52,324 bases of DNA from assembly GCA_003165465.1 (NCBI GenBank), contig PLUM01000052.1, positions 1-52,324 of the forward strand, given 5' to 3'. This document shows, one piece after another, positions 14,627 to 23,850 of this stretch. Position numbers and translations under genes: made by a program. The first letter of the stretch is position 1, and every line of letters starts with the position of its first letter. Under the pieces are notes generated by a model. That model searched no databases, was not told the origin of the DNA, and saw nothing but the letters and a program-made list of their open reading frames with translations. The stretch is from Acidobacteriota bacterium (GTDB lineage Bacteria > Acidobacteriota > Terriglobia > Acidiferrales > UBA7541).

Positions 14627-16018
14627 TCAGTCTGGTTGCGGCGAGGTTTGAGGCGCGGAGTTCGGAGGGCGCGCCACGCGCGATCCGAATCCAATCGCCA
14701 TGCCCGTGTCTTTCGGATACACGACATCATGGCCGCGCGAAATGAAATGATTGTAGACCGACATGCCGGCGCCATAAACGCCGAAACCGATGGCGAGAAC
14801 CCGCGAGCGCGAGAGTGCTCCCACGGCAAGGCCAACCAAGTTGTATCCGGACGCGCCGTCCAGGGTTCGATTCAGCATGTCGTCGCTTGAGAAAGCCGCA
14901 ATCCCGACGGAGATTCCGGCGATCAGGTATCTCGTCTTTGAAGTGGTCGCTTGAGCGCCGCCCTCGGTATCCAGCTTCAGATATTCGTCATTCTTTGCTT
15001 CGACGCCTTCGAGACTTGCTTCAACCTTTAGCTCCGTCGAATTCGGAGGCACAAGCTCATGGAAGACGATTCGAAGCTGTCCGTTTCGATGCAACCAGCG
15101 CGCGGGACGAACTTGCAGGACGGAACCTTTCACCAGCGTCCCCTCGGGAAGAACGAGCAGGCCGTTTGCGAACAGGGGCTCTTTCATGACCGCTTCGACC
15201 GCGGTTCCTTTTTGAGCGTTGGCGGAACTCAGTGGCGTTTTTAAAAGTGCGTGAATGACGCTTCCTTCAGCGGGAGCGGCGCCCACTATGCGCACTTTGT
15301 CCGGCGTCAACTCTTCCGTTCCAAAATCAAGTGGATCGAGGAGTTCCGCGTTGAAGCGGGTTCCCGCATCGAGATATTGCGGATGGATGGGCAGTTCAGA
15401 GATGAATCGCTTTTTCAGACGGTGCATTTTCCCGGGAGCGGTTACCTGCTTCTTCGCCGTTTCCCATTCCCGGTTGATTTCCTGTTTCTTCTCGCTGATT
15501 GTTTCCGATGCTAGTTTTACGGCGGCGTTCTGTTTCGTATTTTTGTCATGTCTTCCGGGTTCCGGCGCCGTGGCGAACTGCAAGACTCCTTGGGATGCGG
15601 GCGAAACGTGCGTGCGAAGAGAGACGCGCTGTCCGTCGGGCAGCGTCAATTGATCGAAAGTAATTTCAACGTCGCGCGGAGGGGAGAAATTCGAGTCGAG
15701 CGCGGCGATCGCGCGTTTCCGGCGGGAAACGTCAGCGATTCTCATCACCCTGCCGGTGACTTCGCTGCCTGCGGGAATCACGAGCTTGTCGAAGGCGTAT
15801 ACGGGCTCGGCAATCTTTCCGTGAATCGGCTGGCCCTCTTTTTGGATGCGCACTTCTTTGTCCAGTACCACTGGAAGCGGAGCGCCCCGCGGGACCATGA
15901 GCACGAATGTTGTGTGGGATCCCACGTCTGTTTCTGGCCCGGCTGGATTGTTCACCTGTCCGGAGACCATACCTGCGGAATAGAAAATCAAGGCGATGGC
16001 TAGAGGGATGTTGCGCAT
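14627..16018 (-). CDS. Secreted protein with VirB10/TrbI-like repeats
   Basis: From ATG 16018 the protein has 463 residues with a signal peptide (NIPLAIALIFYSAGMVSGQ). The mature part begins with VPRGAPLPVVLDKEVRIQ, followed by GKIAEPVYAFDKLVIPAGSEVTGRV. This is the pattern of the VirB10/TrbI beta-barrel domain, in which an inhibitor-like strand is followed by a stable or removable anchor statement. A second version occurs about 230 residues later: LDAGTRFNAELLDPLDFG, then AVMKEPLFANGLLVLPEGTLVKGSV. Two glycine-rich hydrophobic segments near the C-terminus may be membrane-inserting. No other secretion-system gene is near, so a type IV role is not supported. I call it an envelope protein of unknown role. 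Confidence 0.55.
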   Translation of the reverse strand: MRNIPLAIALIFYSAGMVSGQVNNPAGPETDVGSHTTFVLMVPRGAPLPVVLDKEVRIQKEGQPIHGKIAEPVYAFDKLVIPAGSEVTGRVMRIADVSRRKRAIAALDSNFSPPRDVEITFDQLTLPDGQRVSLRTHVSPASQGVLQFATAPEPGRHDKNTKQNAAVKLASETISEKKQEINREWETAKKQVTAPGKMHRLKKRFISELPIHPQYLDAGTRFNAELLDPLDFGTEELTPDKVRIVGAAPAEGSVIHALLKTPLSSANAQKGTAVEAVMKEPLFANGLLVLPEGTLVKGSVLQVRPARWLHRNGQLRIVFHELVPPNSTELKVEASLEGVEAKNDEYLKLDTEGGAQATTSKTRYLIAGISVGIAAFSSDDMLNRTLDGASGYNLVGLAVGALSRSRVLAIGFGVYGAGMSVYNHFISRGHDVVYPKDTGMAIGFGSRVARPPNSAPQTSPQPD

Positions 16019-16204
16019 GAGATTCTTTCTTACGTTGGATCTCCGATCGACCGCCGCAAATACACGCCTGAATCCGTAAAGCCCGGACCGTGCACGGAAA
16101 CAATCCCGCAGCAAAGTGTATGTTTAGAGATGCAACGCTTTAACGCAATGTTGTATGGTTGGGCGGGCTTCACTCTGGGGGTCTTACATTATTCAGAGGA
16201 AAGC

Positions 16205-16222
16205 CGCGGGCTGAAGCCCGCG
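16205..16222. repeat. Short dispersed palindrome
   Basis: CGCGGGCTGAAGCCCGCG is a perfect palindrome around CTGAAG, the same core as the palindromes near 12830 and 22290. It sits at the end of the VWFA gene in the 218-bp gap before the next one. Confidence 0.6.
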
Positions 16223-16236
16223 CCACTGGTCCCCGA

Positions 16237-18474
16237 TCAATTATTTGGGGGGATCGTCGCGGAAGCTGCGGGCTTGGACGCTGGCCGAAGCGCGAAATAA
16301 TTGCGCGCAAACGCGGCGTACGCCGTTCCCGCGTCGACCACGATGGCCAGCACGGTGTAGCGACCCGCGGCCAATTCCGAGAGCGGCAGGCTGAGGCGGA
16401 AGGACGCCGTGCGGCTGTTTTCGTCGTATTCCGTCGGTGCGACCATCGGCGTGTCCGAAAGGCGCTGCCCGTTGCGGAAAAATACGATGCCGGCGCGCAG
16501 TGCGTTTGCATCGGCTTTTTGCGGCGCGTAAGCCTGGAAGAAAACATACAGCGTTTGCTCGCCGGTGAAAACGCGCGTCACGCTCGGAATGATTCGCTGG
16601 CCGCCCACGTCGAGCGGCGACGATTTCAGTTTGGCGTCCTTTGCGAGCGCCTGCGTTTTGATTTGCGCCGTGTTTTGCACGGCTTCCACCTGGCTGGACA
16701 GCAGCAGGGAACTGACCTGCAGGCGATCGGCTTGCTGCGGCGCAATCGAAAGCTTTTCTTCGAATGTCCCGATCCGGCCGGACTCGTTTTCGCGGGCCAG
16801 GAATTTCAGTTTGTACTCGCCCGGCGCGAGAACCATGCCGCCCTGGTAGACGAGCGCATGTTGCTGGATGTCCTGAAAATGTTCGGCGTCGATTTTCACC
16901 GTGATCGTGTCGCGCAGCGCGCCCACCACGCGGTTCGATTTCGCGTCGCGCACTTCGGCCGCGAAATCGAATGAGGTTTCGCGGCTGCCGCGTTTTTGCG
17001 CCCATTGCAGTGCGCTGGGCGCGAGCTTCGCGGAGATTGGCACGAACACCTGGTTCGCATTCAGCCGGAACCGAGCCGTCTCCACGGCCACGGGCAGCTC
17101 GACTTCCGGAGTCGCCGATTGAAACGCCTCCTCGAGTTGCCGCTCGCGGTCTTCCGTCGTGAAGACGCCAAAACGCTTTGGAGCGTAGTAGCCTTCGCGG
17201 GCGCGAATGTGCGCGCCGGCGGGAATCTTGTCGATTTTTACGTGCACGCGCCGCCACGCGCCGTCGTTCGCCGCGTTTGTGCTGTAATACCCCACCAGGT
17301 AGTAACCCGAATTGTCGCTCTGCACGCTTTGAAAAACCTTGCCGAAATCTCCGACATCGAAAAAGGTGCGCCCTCCGGTGTCTCCCGCAAGCGTCGCCAG
17401 CGTGTCGCGCGAATCCTCGCGCGATTGGCTCTGGGAAACGACCGTCGCGCCCGTGAACATCGCCGTGCCTCCGGACGCGCCCACGCTGGCGTCGCCGCCC
17501 GGCGTCGCGGTCAGCAGCCCGCGCGAATCCACGCTGTAGATCGAGACGTTCGAGCGGTTCGCCGCGTTCGTCGCGGCAATCAGTTCCGAGCGATTGTCCT
17601 CGCCGGTCTGCGTGATACCGCTGGTGAATTCAATCAGCGACTTCTTTCCGGGAATTTGTTCGAGGATTTCACAGAGGGCTTCGACGGCCGCGAGTTTCCG
17701 GTCCGTGTTGAAAATGTTGAATTCCGAATCGTCAGCCGTGAATGCAGCGCCGGTATCTTCGGTGACGGCGGCCTCGCCATTCGCGGCTGTCGCCGCATCG
17801 GCCAGTTGCGCGAGCGCCGCTTCGTGGCCGGGCACGATGGCGTCCACCGCCTGCTTGAGCAACTCGCGATCGTTCGTGAAATTCGTGACAACCTTCAGAG
17901 TCGTGCCGAAGGCGACCACCGCCACCAGATCCGCCGCAGTCATCTGTTCGCGGAGATACGCTTGCGCGGCGCGCGTCGAGCGCAGCAAATCTTCCGCTTC
18001 CAACGACGTGAGGTCGAAGAACAGCACGATCATCCGGTGATCGCGCACCACCGCCTTGATTTCCTCGGGCGAGGTGACGGTTCCGAGCGGCACGGTAATG
18101 GGCGACTCATCCGTTTTTCCGGCGGTCTCTATTTGCTCGATGTCGTTATACTCGAACGTCGATATTTTTTGCGCCTTGCCATCCTCGGTCACGCTGAATT
18201 GCTCTTGCTTCAGACCTTTCATAGGCTTGCCGTCGCGCCCTGTGACTTGCACGTCGATTTCCACGAGGCTCACGGTCGAACGAATGGCTCCCTTTCCGCT
18301 CGGCGTCGCCGTGTTTGCGGGCTTTGGCGACTCCGGAGCCTGGCGCGGATTGACGGGCGCGGCCTGCGGTGGTGTTTGCGGCTGTGAATTCTGTGCGCCG
18401 AGTGGAGTTGCGGCGAGAGCCGCGGCCGCAAGCGCGGCCAGAATCCGCCGGCGAATGTTTGTCTGCGCGCGCAT
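16237..18474 (-). CDS. VWFA-related acidobacterial domain protein
   Basis: The 745-residue exported protein has a signal peptide (ILAALAAAALAATPLGAQ), a proline-rich linker to about residue 60, and then the acidobacterial VWFA-related domain (about 65-425). That domain includes VEIDVQVTGRDGKPMKGLKQEQFSVTEDG at 71-99 (read in parts) and the strand MIVLFFDLTSLEAED (148-162). In that strand the classical DxSxS metal site is degenerate (DLTSL). The C-terminal half is predicted beta-rich. Its ATG shares one base with the stop of the upstream TonB receptor (TGATG), so the two are translationally coupled and probably act together at the outer membrane or periplasm. The ligand is unknown. Confidence 0.85.
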   Translation of the reverse strand: MRAQTNIRRRILAALAAAALAATPLGAQNSQPQTPPQAAPVNPRQAPESPKPANTATPSGKGAIRSTVSLVEIDVQVTGRDGKPMKGLKQEQFSVTEDGKAQKISTFEYNDIEQIETAGKTDESPITVPLGTVTSPEEIKAVVRDHRMIVLFFDLTSLEAEDLLRSTRAAQAYLREQMTAADLVAVVAFGTTLKVVTNFTNDRELLKQAVDAIVPGHEAALAQLADAATAANGEAAVTEDTGAAFTADDSEFNIFNTDRKLAAVEALCEILEQIPGKKSLIEFTSGITQTGEDNRSELIAATNAANRSNVSIYSVDSRGLLTATPGGDASVGASGGTAMFTGATVVSQSQSREDSRDTLATLAGDTGGRTFFDVGDFGKVFQSVQSDNSGYYLVGYYSTNAANDGAWRRVHVKIDKIPAGAHIRAREGYYAPKRFGVFTTEDRERQLEEAFQSATPEVELPVAVETARFRLNANQVFVPISAKLAPSALQWAQKRGSRETSFDFAAEVRDAKSNRVVGALRDTITVKIDAEHFQDIQQHALVYQGGMVLAPGEYKLKFLARENESGRIGTFEEKLSIAPQQADRLQVSSLLLSSQVEAVQNTAQIKTQALAKDAKLKSSPLDVGGQRIIPSVTRVFTGEQTLYVFFQAYAPQKADANALRAGIVFFRNGQRLSDTPMVAPTEYDENSRTASFRLSLPLSELAAGRYTVLAIVVDAGTAYAAFARNYFALRPASKPAASATIPPNN

Positions 18475-21400
18475 CAGAAATTAAACCTCGTTGTGAATTG
18501 CATGGTGCGCATGTCCGCGACGCTCGTAATTTCGCCAAACGTCCTGGAACCCAGCACCGTCGACAGCCCTGTGTAGTTCGGATGATTCAGCAGGTTCGTC
18601 GTATTCCAAGTGAAATCCAGCCGCCGAAGTCCATCGCGCCCAAAGGGAATCGTTTTGGATAATCCCGAATTGATGGTGAACGCTCCGGGGCCAATCACCG
18701 AATTGCGCGGCGCGTCTCCGTAACACGCGGTGGGAATGATGAACGCCGCTGTGTTGAACCACTGCAACGTCGTGGGATTGGACAGAGAGACACTGCCGGA
18801 CTGATTGGCTCGCTCTGAGTTCGTGCCGGGAACATTCTGGCATGCCGGATTCGCGGAAAAAACGCGCACGGTGTAGGGAGCGCCGGAATGCGCCGTGAAC
18901 GAGCCATTCATGCGCCACGCGCCAAACACGTTTTTCTCCCAGCCCTTCGCGGCAAAGCGCTGGCGTTCGCCAAATGGTAGTTGATAGCTGAAATTGGCGA
19001 GGAACTGATGTGTCATGTTGAACGACGAAAGTCCGTAGTCTCCTCGCGGGTCGAGATTATTTTGAATGACGGTTTGGCTGCCACCGCCGATCGTGCTGGC
19101 GTCATCCAGGGATTTTGAAAAGGTGTAGCGCGCCATGAACATGAGGCCGCGCGTCATGCGCTTCTGCAAACGTACCTGCAACGCATGCAAGTTGGAGAAC
19201 GCGCCGGTCGTATCGTACGTGAACCCCGCCGCGTTCGTCGTTGCATTCGTCGTTGCGCTGAATCCCAGAAGTTCGTCGAGATGAATTCCGCGCGTGCCGG
19301 TGTACATCGCTTCGAGAAACGTGCTTTTCGTTAAATTGTATTCGATGCCGGCATTCCAGATCATTGCGTACGGAACCTGATAGTTGGGATTTACGGCCAC
19401 GGTATTGGTCACCGTGCCCGGCAACGCCGTGGAGAGGTTCGTCAGGAAACTCAGCGGCACGGTTGTCGCCGCCTGGGCTGAAAGCGTATTGGCCGTCGCA
19501 AAAGGCGGCTGGTTGGCCATCGCGCTCGCCAGCGTATTCAGATAGGACTCGACATAAAACATGCTGAAGCCCGCCCGCAGCGTCATCCGATGATTTCCGG
19601 AAAAGAATTTTCCAGGCGGCTGCCAGGCGATGCCCACGCGCGGCGCCCAGTTGTTGTAGTGCCCATGAAACAGCGACGCCGTGGGCCCCCCCGCGCAACT
19701 GCCCGTGGCAACGGGCGTGACGCATTGCACTTGGGAAAAGTCCGGGCTCACGGAGAGATTCGCGATGCGGCCTTTGATTTCCGTAGGCGGCGTAAATGCC
19801 TCGTAGCGCGCGCCGTACGTGAGTGTGAAACGCGGGAACATGTGCCAGTCGTCGCTCGCGTAGCCGATAAAACCCCAGTTACGGAAGTACGTGGCCGTAT
19901 TGCCGTATTGCACTTTTGTGTTTGCCGGATAGCCGAGCAGAAAATCCGCGAAATCGTTTCCGATGCACGGTCCCGAGGGCGTGGCCGACTGGCAATTGGC
20001 GGGAGACGCGACCGGAGCGCCCGTGGAAGTAAGTTGGCTGGTCATTAATCCGGTAAACGAAAACTGGCCGTTCGGCGCGGGATCAGAGTCTCGGTTAATG
20101 TCCATCTTGCGGATTTCTCCGCCGGCGGCGATCGTGTGCTTGGCCTTCATCCAGCGCAGGCTGTCCACGTAGCGATATGTCTGGTTGCGGTTCAGCGAAA
20201 AATTCGGATCGCTCAGCCCCGTGAAGTTCGTGAAGTTGATTGATGGCAGGCCGTAGTCGATTGACGCGGATGAAATTCCCGAGAGACCGAGCGCCAATCC
20301 GATGTCGGTGCCGTTGGAAAATTCGTTTAGCCCCAGCGACCGGTTGCGCGAAAAATAGAATTGCGACGTGTGCGCAAATGTTTTGGTCCAGTTCTGCGTC
20401 AGCCCGATCATCGCGCTCTGCCCGCGCGTGAACGTGTTTCCCTCGATCCCCGGAAATTCGCTCAGCGAATGCGCTGTGCCGTTGCTGAGGTTGTAGTTCA
20501 CCTGCAAGCTCAGCTTCGCGGAAATTCGGTGCGTGATGTTTACGTTCAGACGGTTGCTCAAGCCGGGGAGATTGGTCTGCAGGTGATAGTTGAAATTCTG
20601 CCCCGCGACATTCGTTGCCGAAATGTTCGGCAGAGGAATGTAGTTCAGCAGACTGATCGCCTGCGAGCTGATCATGCTTGTGGGAATACACGTGCCAGTC
20701 GCGGGCAGCGGGGATGACGGCGTGGCCTGGTAGCAGCCCGCATTCGTCATCAGAGTTCTCGGCCCGGTCAGGTTGGATAGTGGATTGTAAATCTGCACGT
20801 TGTCCGCGCTGAAGTCGCCGTTTCGCTCCGCCTGAGTTGGCACGGTTGCGAACTGGTCCACCGGACTGCGCGACCATGTACCGCCAAAATTGATGTAGAA
20901 AAATGTTTTGTCGCTGCTGTCGTATACGTGCGGAATTTTCAGCGGCCCACCGATGTTGATCCCGGCGGATTCCGTCCAGCTGGAAATCTTTGGCGGGTTC
21001 GCTTCATACAGGGAATACGGCCTGGCGTTGAGCGCCGAATCTCCAAACGTATCGTAGAAACTGTAGTGGATGCGATTGATGCGCTGGCGCATCACGCGCT
21101 GTGCGCCCCACAGCGCGTCGATCCCCGCAGGCCCACCCTGCGGCCCGCGCCCGCCGCCTCCGCCGCGCCCGCCAAATCCGCCGCGTGGCCCGCCGCCAAA
21201 TCCGCCTCCATCCTGGCCGCCCGATCCGCCGACGCCTCCTGGAAGGGCTTGTCCCGGGATGGCATTGTCGCCGTTGCCGAATCCGCTGCGCGTGTCCGGC
21301 CCGCCGTCGCCGGGCTGGGGAAAGCCGCCCATCGGGGACTGGCCCATTGCCACGGTTCCAATCATCTGCACGGCGTCGGCTGAAGCGGCTTGCCCGAGTT

Positions 21401-22115
21401 GCCCGCCCGGCTCCGGAATATTTTGGTCTTCACTGGCGCTTTCGGCGGGATTCTGATTTTGTCCGTTCAGTCCCACTGGCTGAAACGCGCGTCTTCCGCC
21501 TCCCTGGCTCGTGCCGCCGGGGCCGCCCTGCTGTCCATTGCCGCCGCGCGCCCCGCGCGCGCCCCCATTGCCAGCGCTTCTTCCACTGGGAGATGAAGTC
21601 GCGCCGCTATTCGCCGCGGATGTAGTTTGGTTTGTTGCGGCAGTCGAGGCTTCGCTGGCGGCGGTTCCGGCGGTGGTTGCGGAAGGCGTGACGCTTGGAG
21701 TTTTTGCGGGGCTCCCTGTCGCGGGCGGCGCGGTAATTGCGGCTAGAGTTCCCACGTCCATTTTCAGATCGACCGGCGTCTGCACACCTGACGCCAGATC
21801 GATCTCCCTGCTTGCGGGCGCAAAACCAAGCTGCGAAATTTCTACGCGATAATGGCCCGAGGGAAGAGCGGGGAATTTGAATTGTCCGTTTTCATCCGTC
21901 CACGTCACCCACGCCTTGCCCGTGGAGGTCTGAATGACGCGTAAGGTCGCGCCCGGAATCGCCGTGCCATCCGCCATGTGCACGGCACCCGCCATTTGCG
22001 AATCGGCGGGCGCATTGGTGTTCGGATGATCCTGCGCGGCCAGCGGCGCGCCAAACACGGCAAGCAGCGCAATCAGCCCCGCAACCAGAACTGCTAATCT
22101 TCCACCCAACAGCAT
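18474..22115 (-). CDS. Oar-like TonB-dependent receptor with glycine-rich insert
   Basis: The 1213-residue outer-membrane protein has a signal peptide and a carboxypeptidase-regulatory-like fold (about 35-125: AGAVHMADGTAIPGATLRVI, GHYRVEISQLGF). A low-complexity Ser/Thr/Ala then Gly/Gln-rich stretch (about 125-345) follows, and then a large beta-barrel ending in RFNF, the typical aromatic C-terminus. The barrel carries the Oar-type signature GPLKIPHVYDSSDKTFFYINF. The region where a plug domain is expected is largely occupied by the glycine-rich stretch. A reduced plug may be around residues 345-400. A GGGG run before ATG 22115 supports the start. Such receptors in Acidobacteriota are thought to take up polymers or oligomers. 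The substrate is unknown. Confidence 0.85.
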   Translation of the reverse strand: MLLGGRLAVLVAGLIALLAVFGAPLAAQDHPNTNAPADSQMAGAVHMADGTAIPGATLRVIQTSTGKAWVTWTDENGQFKFPALPSGHYRVEISQLGFAPASREIDLASGVQTPVDLKMDVGTLAAITAPPATGSPAKTPSVTPSATTAGTAASEASTAATNQTTSAANSGATSSPSGRSAGNGGARGARGGNGQQGGPGGTSQGGGRRAFQPVGLNGQNQNPAESASEDQNIPEPGGQLGQAASADAVQMIGTVAMGQSPMGGFPQPGDGGPDTRSGFGNGDNAIPGQALPGGVGGSGGQDGGGFGGGPRGGFGGRGGGGGRGPQGGPAGIDALWGAQRVMRQRINRIHYSFYDTFGDSALNARPYSLYEANPPKISSWTESAGINIGGPLKIPHVYDSSDKTFFYINFGGTWSRSPVDQFATVPTQAERNGDFSADNVQIYNPLSNLTGPRTLMTNAGCYQATPSSPLPATGTCIPTSMISSQAISLLNYIPLPNISATNVAGQNFNYHLQTNLPGLSNRLNVNITHRISAKLSLQVNYNLSNGTAHSLSEFPGIEGNTFTRGQSAMIGLTQNWTKTFAHTSQFYFSRNRSLGLNEFSNGTDIGLALGLSGISSASIDYGLPSINFTNFTGLSDPNFSLNRNQTYRYVDSLRWMKAKHTIAAGGEIRKMDINRDSDPAPNGQFSFTGLMTSQLTSTGAPVASPANCQSATPSGPCIGNDFADFLLGYPANTKVQYGNTATYFRNWGFIGYASDDWHMFPRFTLTYGARYEAFTPPTEIKGRIANLSVSPDFSQVQCVTPVATGSCAGGPTASLFHGHYNNWAPRVGIAWQPPGKFFSGNHRMTLRAGFSMFYVESYLNTLASAMANQPPFATANTLSAQAATTVPLSFLTNLSTALPGTVTNTVAVNPNYQVPYAMIWNAGIEYNLTKSTFLEAMYTGTRGIHLDELLGFSATTNATTNAAGFTYDTTGAFSNLHALQVRLQKRMTRGLMFMARYTFSKSLDDASTIGGGSQTVIQNNLDPRGDYGLSSFNMTHQFLANFSYQLPFGERQRFAAKGWEKNVFGAWRMNGSFTAHSGAPYTVRVFSANPACQNVPGTNSERANQSGSVSLSNPTTLQWFNTAAFIIPTACYGDAPRNSVIGPGAFTINSGLSKTIPFGRDGLRRLDFTWNTTNLLNHPNYTGLSTVLGSRTFGEITSVADMRTMQFTTRFNF

Positions 22116-22284
22116 TCACGCCCCTTCGAGCCCAATGAAGATACCGTTTTCCCACTCTCCCAGTTCCATTATTCGCTAATCCAGAGATGACGGATATCAA
22201 GCCTCTTTCACGTCACGCACTATTAGACGGCATGTTCAACGAAAGCGTTACTCCGCTTCCGGCACGCCGCGCTTGGATGTCTTA

Positions 22285-22365
22285 AGTAGCACAGGCTTCA
22301 GCCTGTGTGGTTTTGATTTGGGGCAAGCGAAAGTCAAAAGAACACAGGCTGAAGCCTGTGCTACT
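22285..22365. repeat. Inverted pair of dispersed palindromes
   Basis: An arm of about 20 bp containing ACAGGCTTCAGCCTGT (from 22285) is repeated in inverted form (ending 22365), separated by about 35 bp. Each arm is itself palindromic. It lies in the 364-bp gap (22116-22479) between the divergent TonB receptor and deacetylase genes, so it cannot be a terminator for either. I see nothing else in that gap apart from AT-rich sequence near 22190. Confidence 0.75.
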
Positions 22366-22479
22366 GATAAGCCCCAGAGTTTTCTCCTTGGGGATGCCGC
22401 ACGATTGGCAATGCGGGATTGCGAAGTTCTTGAGAGAAATGCCGGCCCGGCCGTGCGAAAATAGTGGCGTGGAGACGTT

Positions 22480-23235
22480 TTGAATCTTTTGCCCATCGTC
22501 GCGCCCGGCGCCGCGCTGGCCGCCGCGGGGATTGCCGCGTGGGGTGCGGTTGCGCCGTCGTCCGAACTGTTTGGGCCGACGCTGCGGCACACATCCTCCT
22601 CGCGGAAGATCGCGCTCACGTTTGACGATGGGCCGAATCCGGCCGTCACTACGCGCCTCGTCGAATTGTTCGACCGCTACTCCGTACGCGCGACATTTTT
22701 CCTGGTTGGCAAATTCGTGCGCGCCTGCCCCGAACTGGTGAAGGAAATTTCCGCGCGCGGCCATCTGATCGCAAATCATACGGATACACATGCGAATTTG
22801 ATTTTTGAATCGCGCGCGGAAATTCGCGGTGAACTGGCGCGCTGCCAGGATGCGATCGCCGAGGCCACGGGCGCGGCGCCGCCTCGCTGGATGCGCCCGC
22901 CGTACGGATACCGCAGTCCGCTCTTGCAAGCGGAAATTGGCCGGGCGGGATTGCAGGGCGTCGTGATGTGGTCAAAAAGTTACTGGGACTGGAAACCGCA
23001 GCCGCCACAGCGCCTGATCGAGCGGCTCGCGCGCGTCGCATCTCCGGGCAGAACGCAGGGCGACATCGTCTTGATGCACGACGGCGATCATCGCGCTCTT
23101 GGCAGCGACCGCCATCACGTCGTTGCCGCGCTCGAACACTGGCTCCCGCGCTGGCGCGATGCGGGCATGGAATTTGTTACAATGGAATCGTCGTCCGAAA
23201 CAGGCGCGGGCCGCACGGACAGCCCGCGACGATAG
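22480..23235 (+). CDS. NodB-type polysaccharide deacetylase
   Basis: The 251-residue carbohydrate esterase (family 4 type) removes N-acetyl groups from a polysaccharide or peptidoglycan. All five motifs are visible: TFDDGPN (47-53) with the catalytic aspartates, the metal-binding NHTDTH (99-104), RPPYGYRSP (139-147), the aromatic WSKSYWDWK (164-172) and DIVLMHDG (195-202). An N-terminal hydrophobic segment (about 8-25) may anchor it to the membrane. The start is TTG at 22480 with GGAG five bases upstream; no ATG is available. It is followed after 84 bases by a zinc-ribbon gene. It is not of the YdjC/HpnK type, so it is not the missing hopanoid deacetylase. Confidence 0.88.
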   Translation: MNLLPIVAPGAALAAAGIAAWGAVAPSSELFGPTLRHTSSSRKIALTFDDGPNPAVTTRLVELFDRYSVRATFFLVGKFVRACPELVKEISARGHLIANHTDTHANLIFESRAEIRGELARCQDAIAEATGAAPPRWMRPPYGYRSPLLQAEIGRAGLQGVVMWSKSYWDWKPQPPQRLIERLARVASPGRTQGDIVLMHDGDHRALGSDRHHVVAALEHWLPRWRDAGMEFVTMESSSETGAGRTDSPRR

Positions 23236-23319
23236 ATAAACGATAAGCAAGCCGCGCGCATGGCCCGGTCGCCGCGCGCTTTGCCCGTTGAACGCGGCCA
23301 CGGAGAGAGCAGGGACATC

Positions 23320-23643
23320 ATGGACGAGCGGCAATTTTATACGGAAAAACAGGAAACCAAGACCATTCCCCTCACCTGTCCAGCGTGCCGCAAGGAAGAT
23401 AACTATCCGATTCGCTGGGTCGTCCGCATCAAGAAAAACGAATTGCCGCGCGGCGCGGGAGAAGAGGACAAGAAGCGCTTTGCTCTCGCCCGCTCGTATA
23501 TGGTTCGCGTGGATGAACTGGTCGCGTGCCGCAAATGCCGGAAGCGTTTCGAGCTGACGGGGCAGAGCGTCGTTCTGCTTACCTCGAACGCGGTTGCGCC
23601 AGGCTCGGCAGATTTCGATCCCGAAAATTTTGGAAACCGCTGA
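23320..23643 (+). CDS. Small zinc-ribbon protein
   Basis: The 107-residue cytosolic protein contains two CxxC pairs, CPAC (20-23) and CRKC (70-73), which fit one four-cysteine zinc ribbon with a 46-residue insert rich in charged residues. ATG 23320 is chosen over an upstream in-frame ATG at 23260 because AGGGA precedes it and the first twenty extra codons look like arginine-rich shadow. I do not recognise the family. It could bind nucleic acid or another protein. Confidence 0.65.
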   Translation: MDERQFYTEKQETKTIPLTCPACRKEDNYPIRWVVRIKKNELPRGAGEEDKKRFALARSYMVRVDELVACRKCRKRFELTGQSVVLLTSNAVAPGSADFDPENFGNR

Positions 23644-23660
23644 GGTCGGCAAGTAAAATA

Positions 23661-23815
23661 GGCTTCACAGGTTGCGGAAAAAGTCCCCCAGACCTTTTGT
23701 CATTCCGAGCGAAGCGAGGAATCTCTCTTTCTTTTCTTGGCCGTAAATCGAAGAGAGATTCCTCGCTTCACTCGGAATGACAAGATTAGGAGCTTTTTCC
23801 GCAACCTGTGAAGCC
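23661..23815. mobile_element. MITE-like hairpin element, copy A
   Basis: This 155-bp near-perfect palindrome has outer arms GGCTTCACAGGTTGCGG...CCGCAACCTGTGAAGCC. Inner arms around CATTCCGAGCGAAGCGAGGA pair with its inverse, and the two sides meet at about 23738. It contains no coding sequence. A second copy is at 43920-44063. Its structure suggests a non-autonomous transposable or REP-like element that moves in trans. Confidence 0.85.
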
Positions 23816-23850
23816 CGTTCCGAAATTGGTCAGGCTGAAACCTGTCCACT

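Noticed and set aside
22480..23235. Polysaccharide deacetylase considered as the hopanoid deacetylase HpnK
   Set aside because: Its motifs are of the NodB type, whereas HpnK is a YdjC-type protein, and it lies 24 kb from hpnJ.
23661..23815. Hairpin repeats considered as a CRISPR array
   Set aside because: Each element is a single large palindrome, copies are 20 kb apart, and there are no regular spacers or cas genes.
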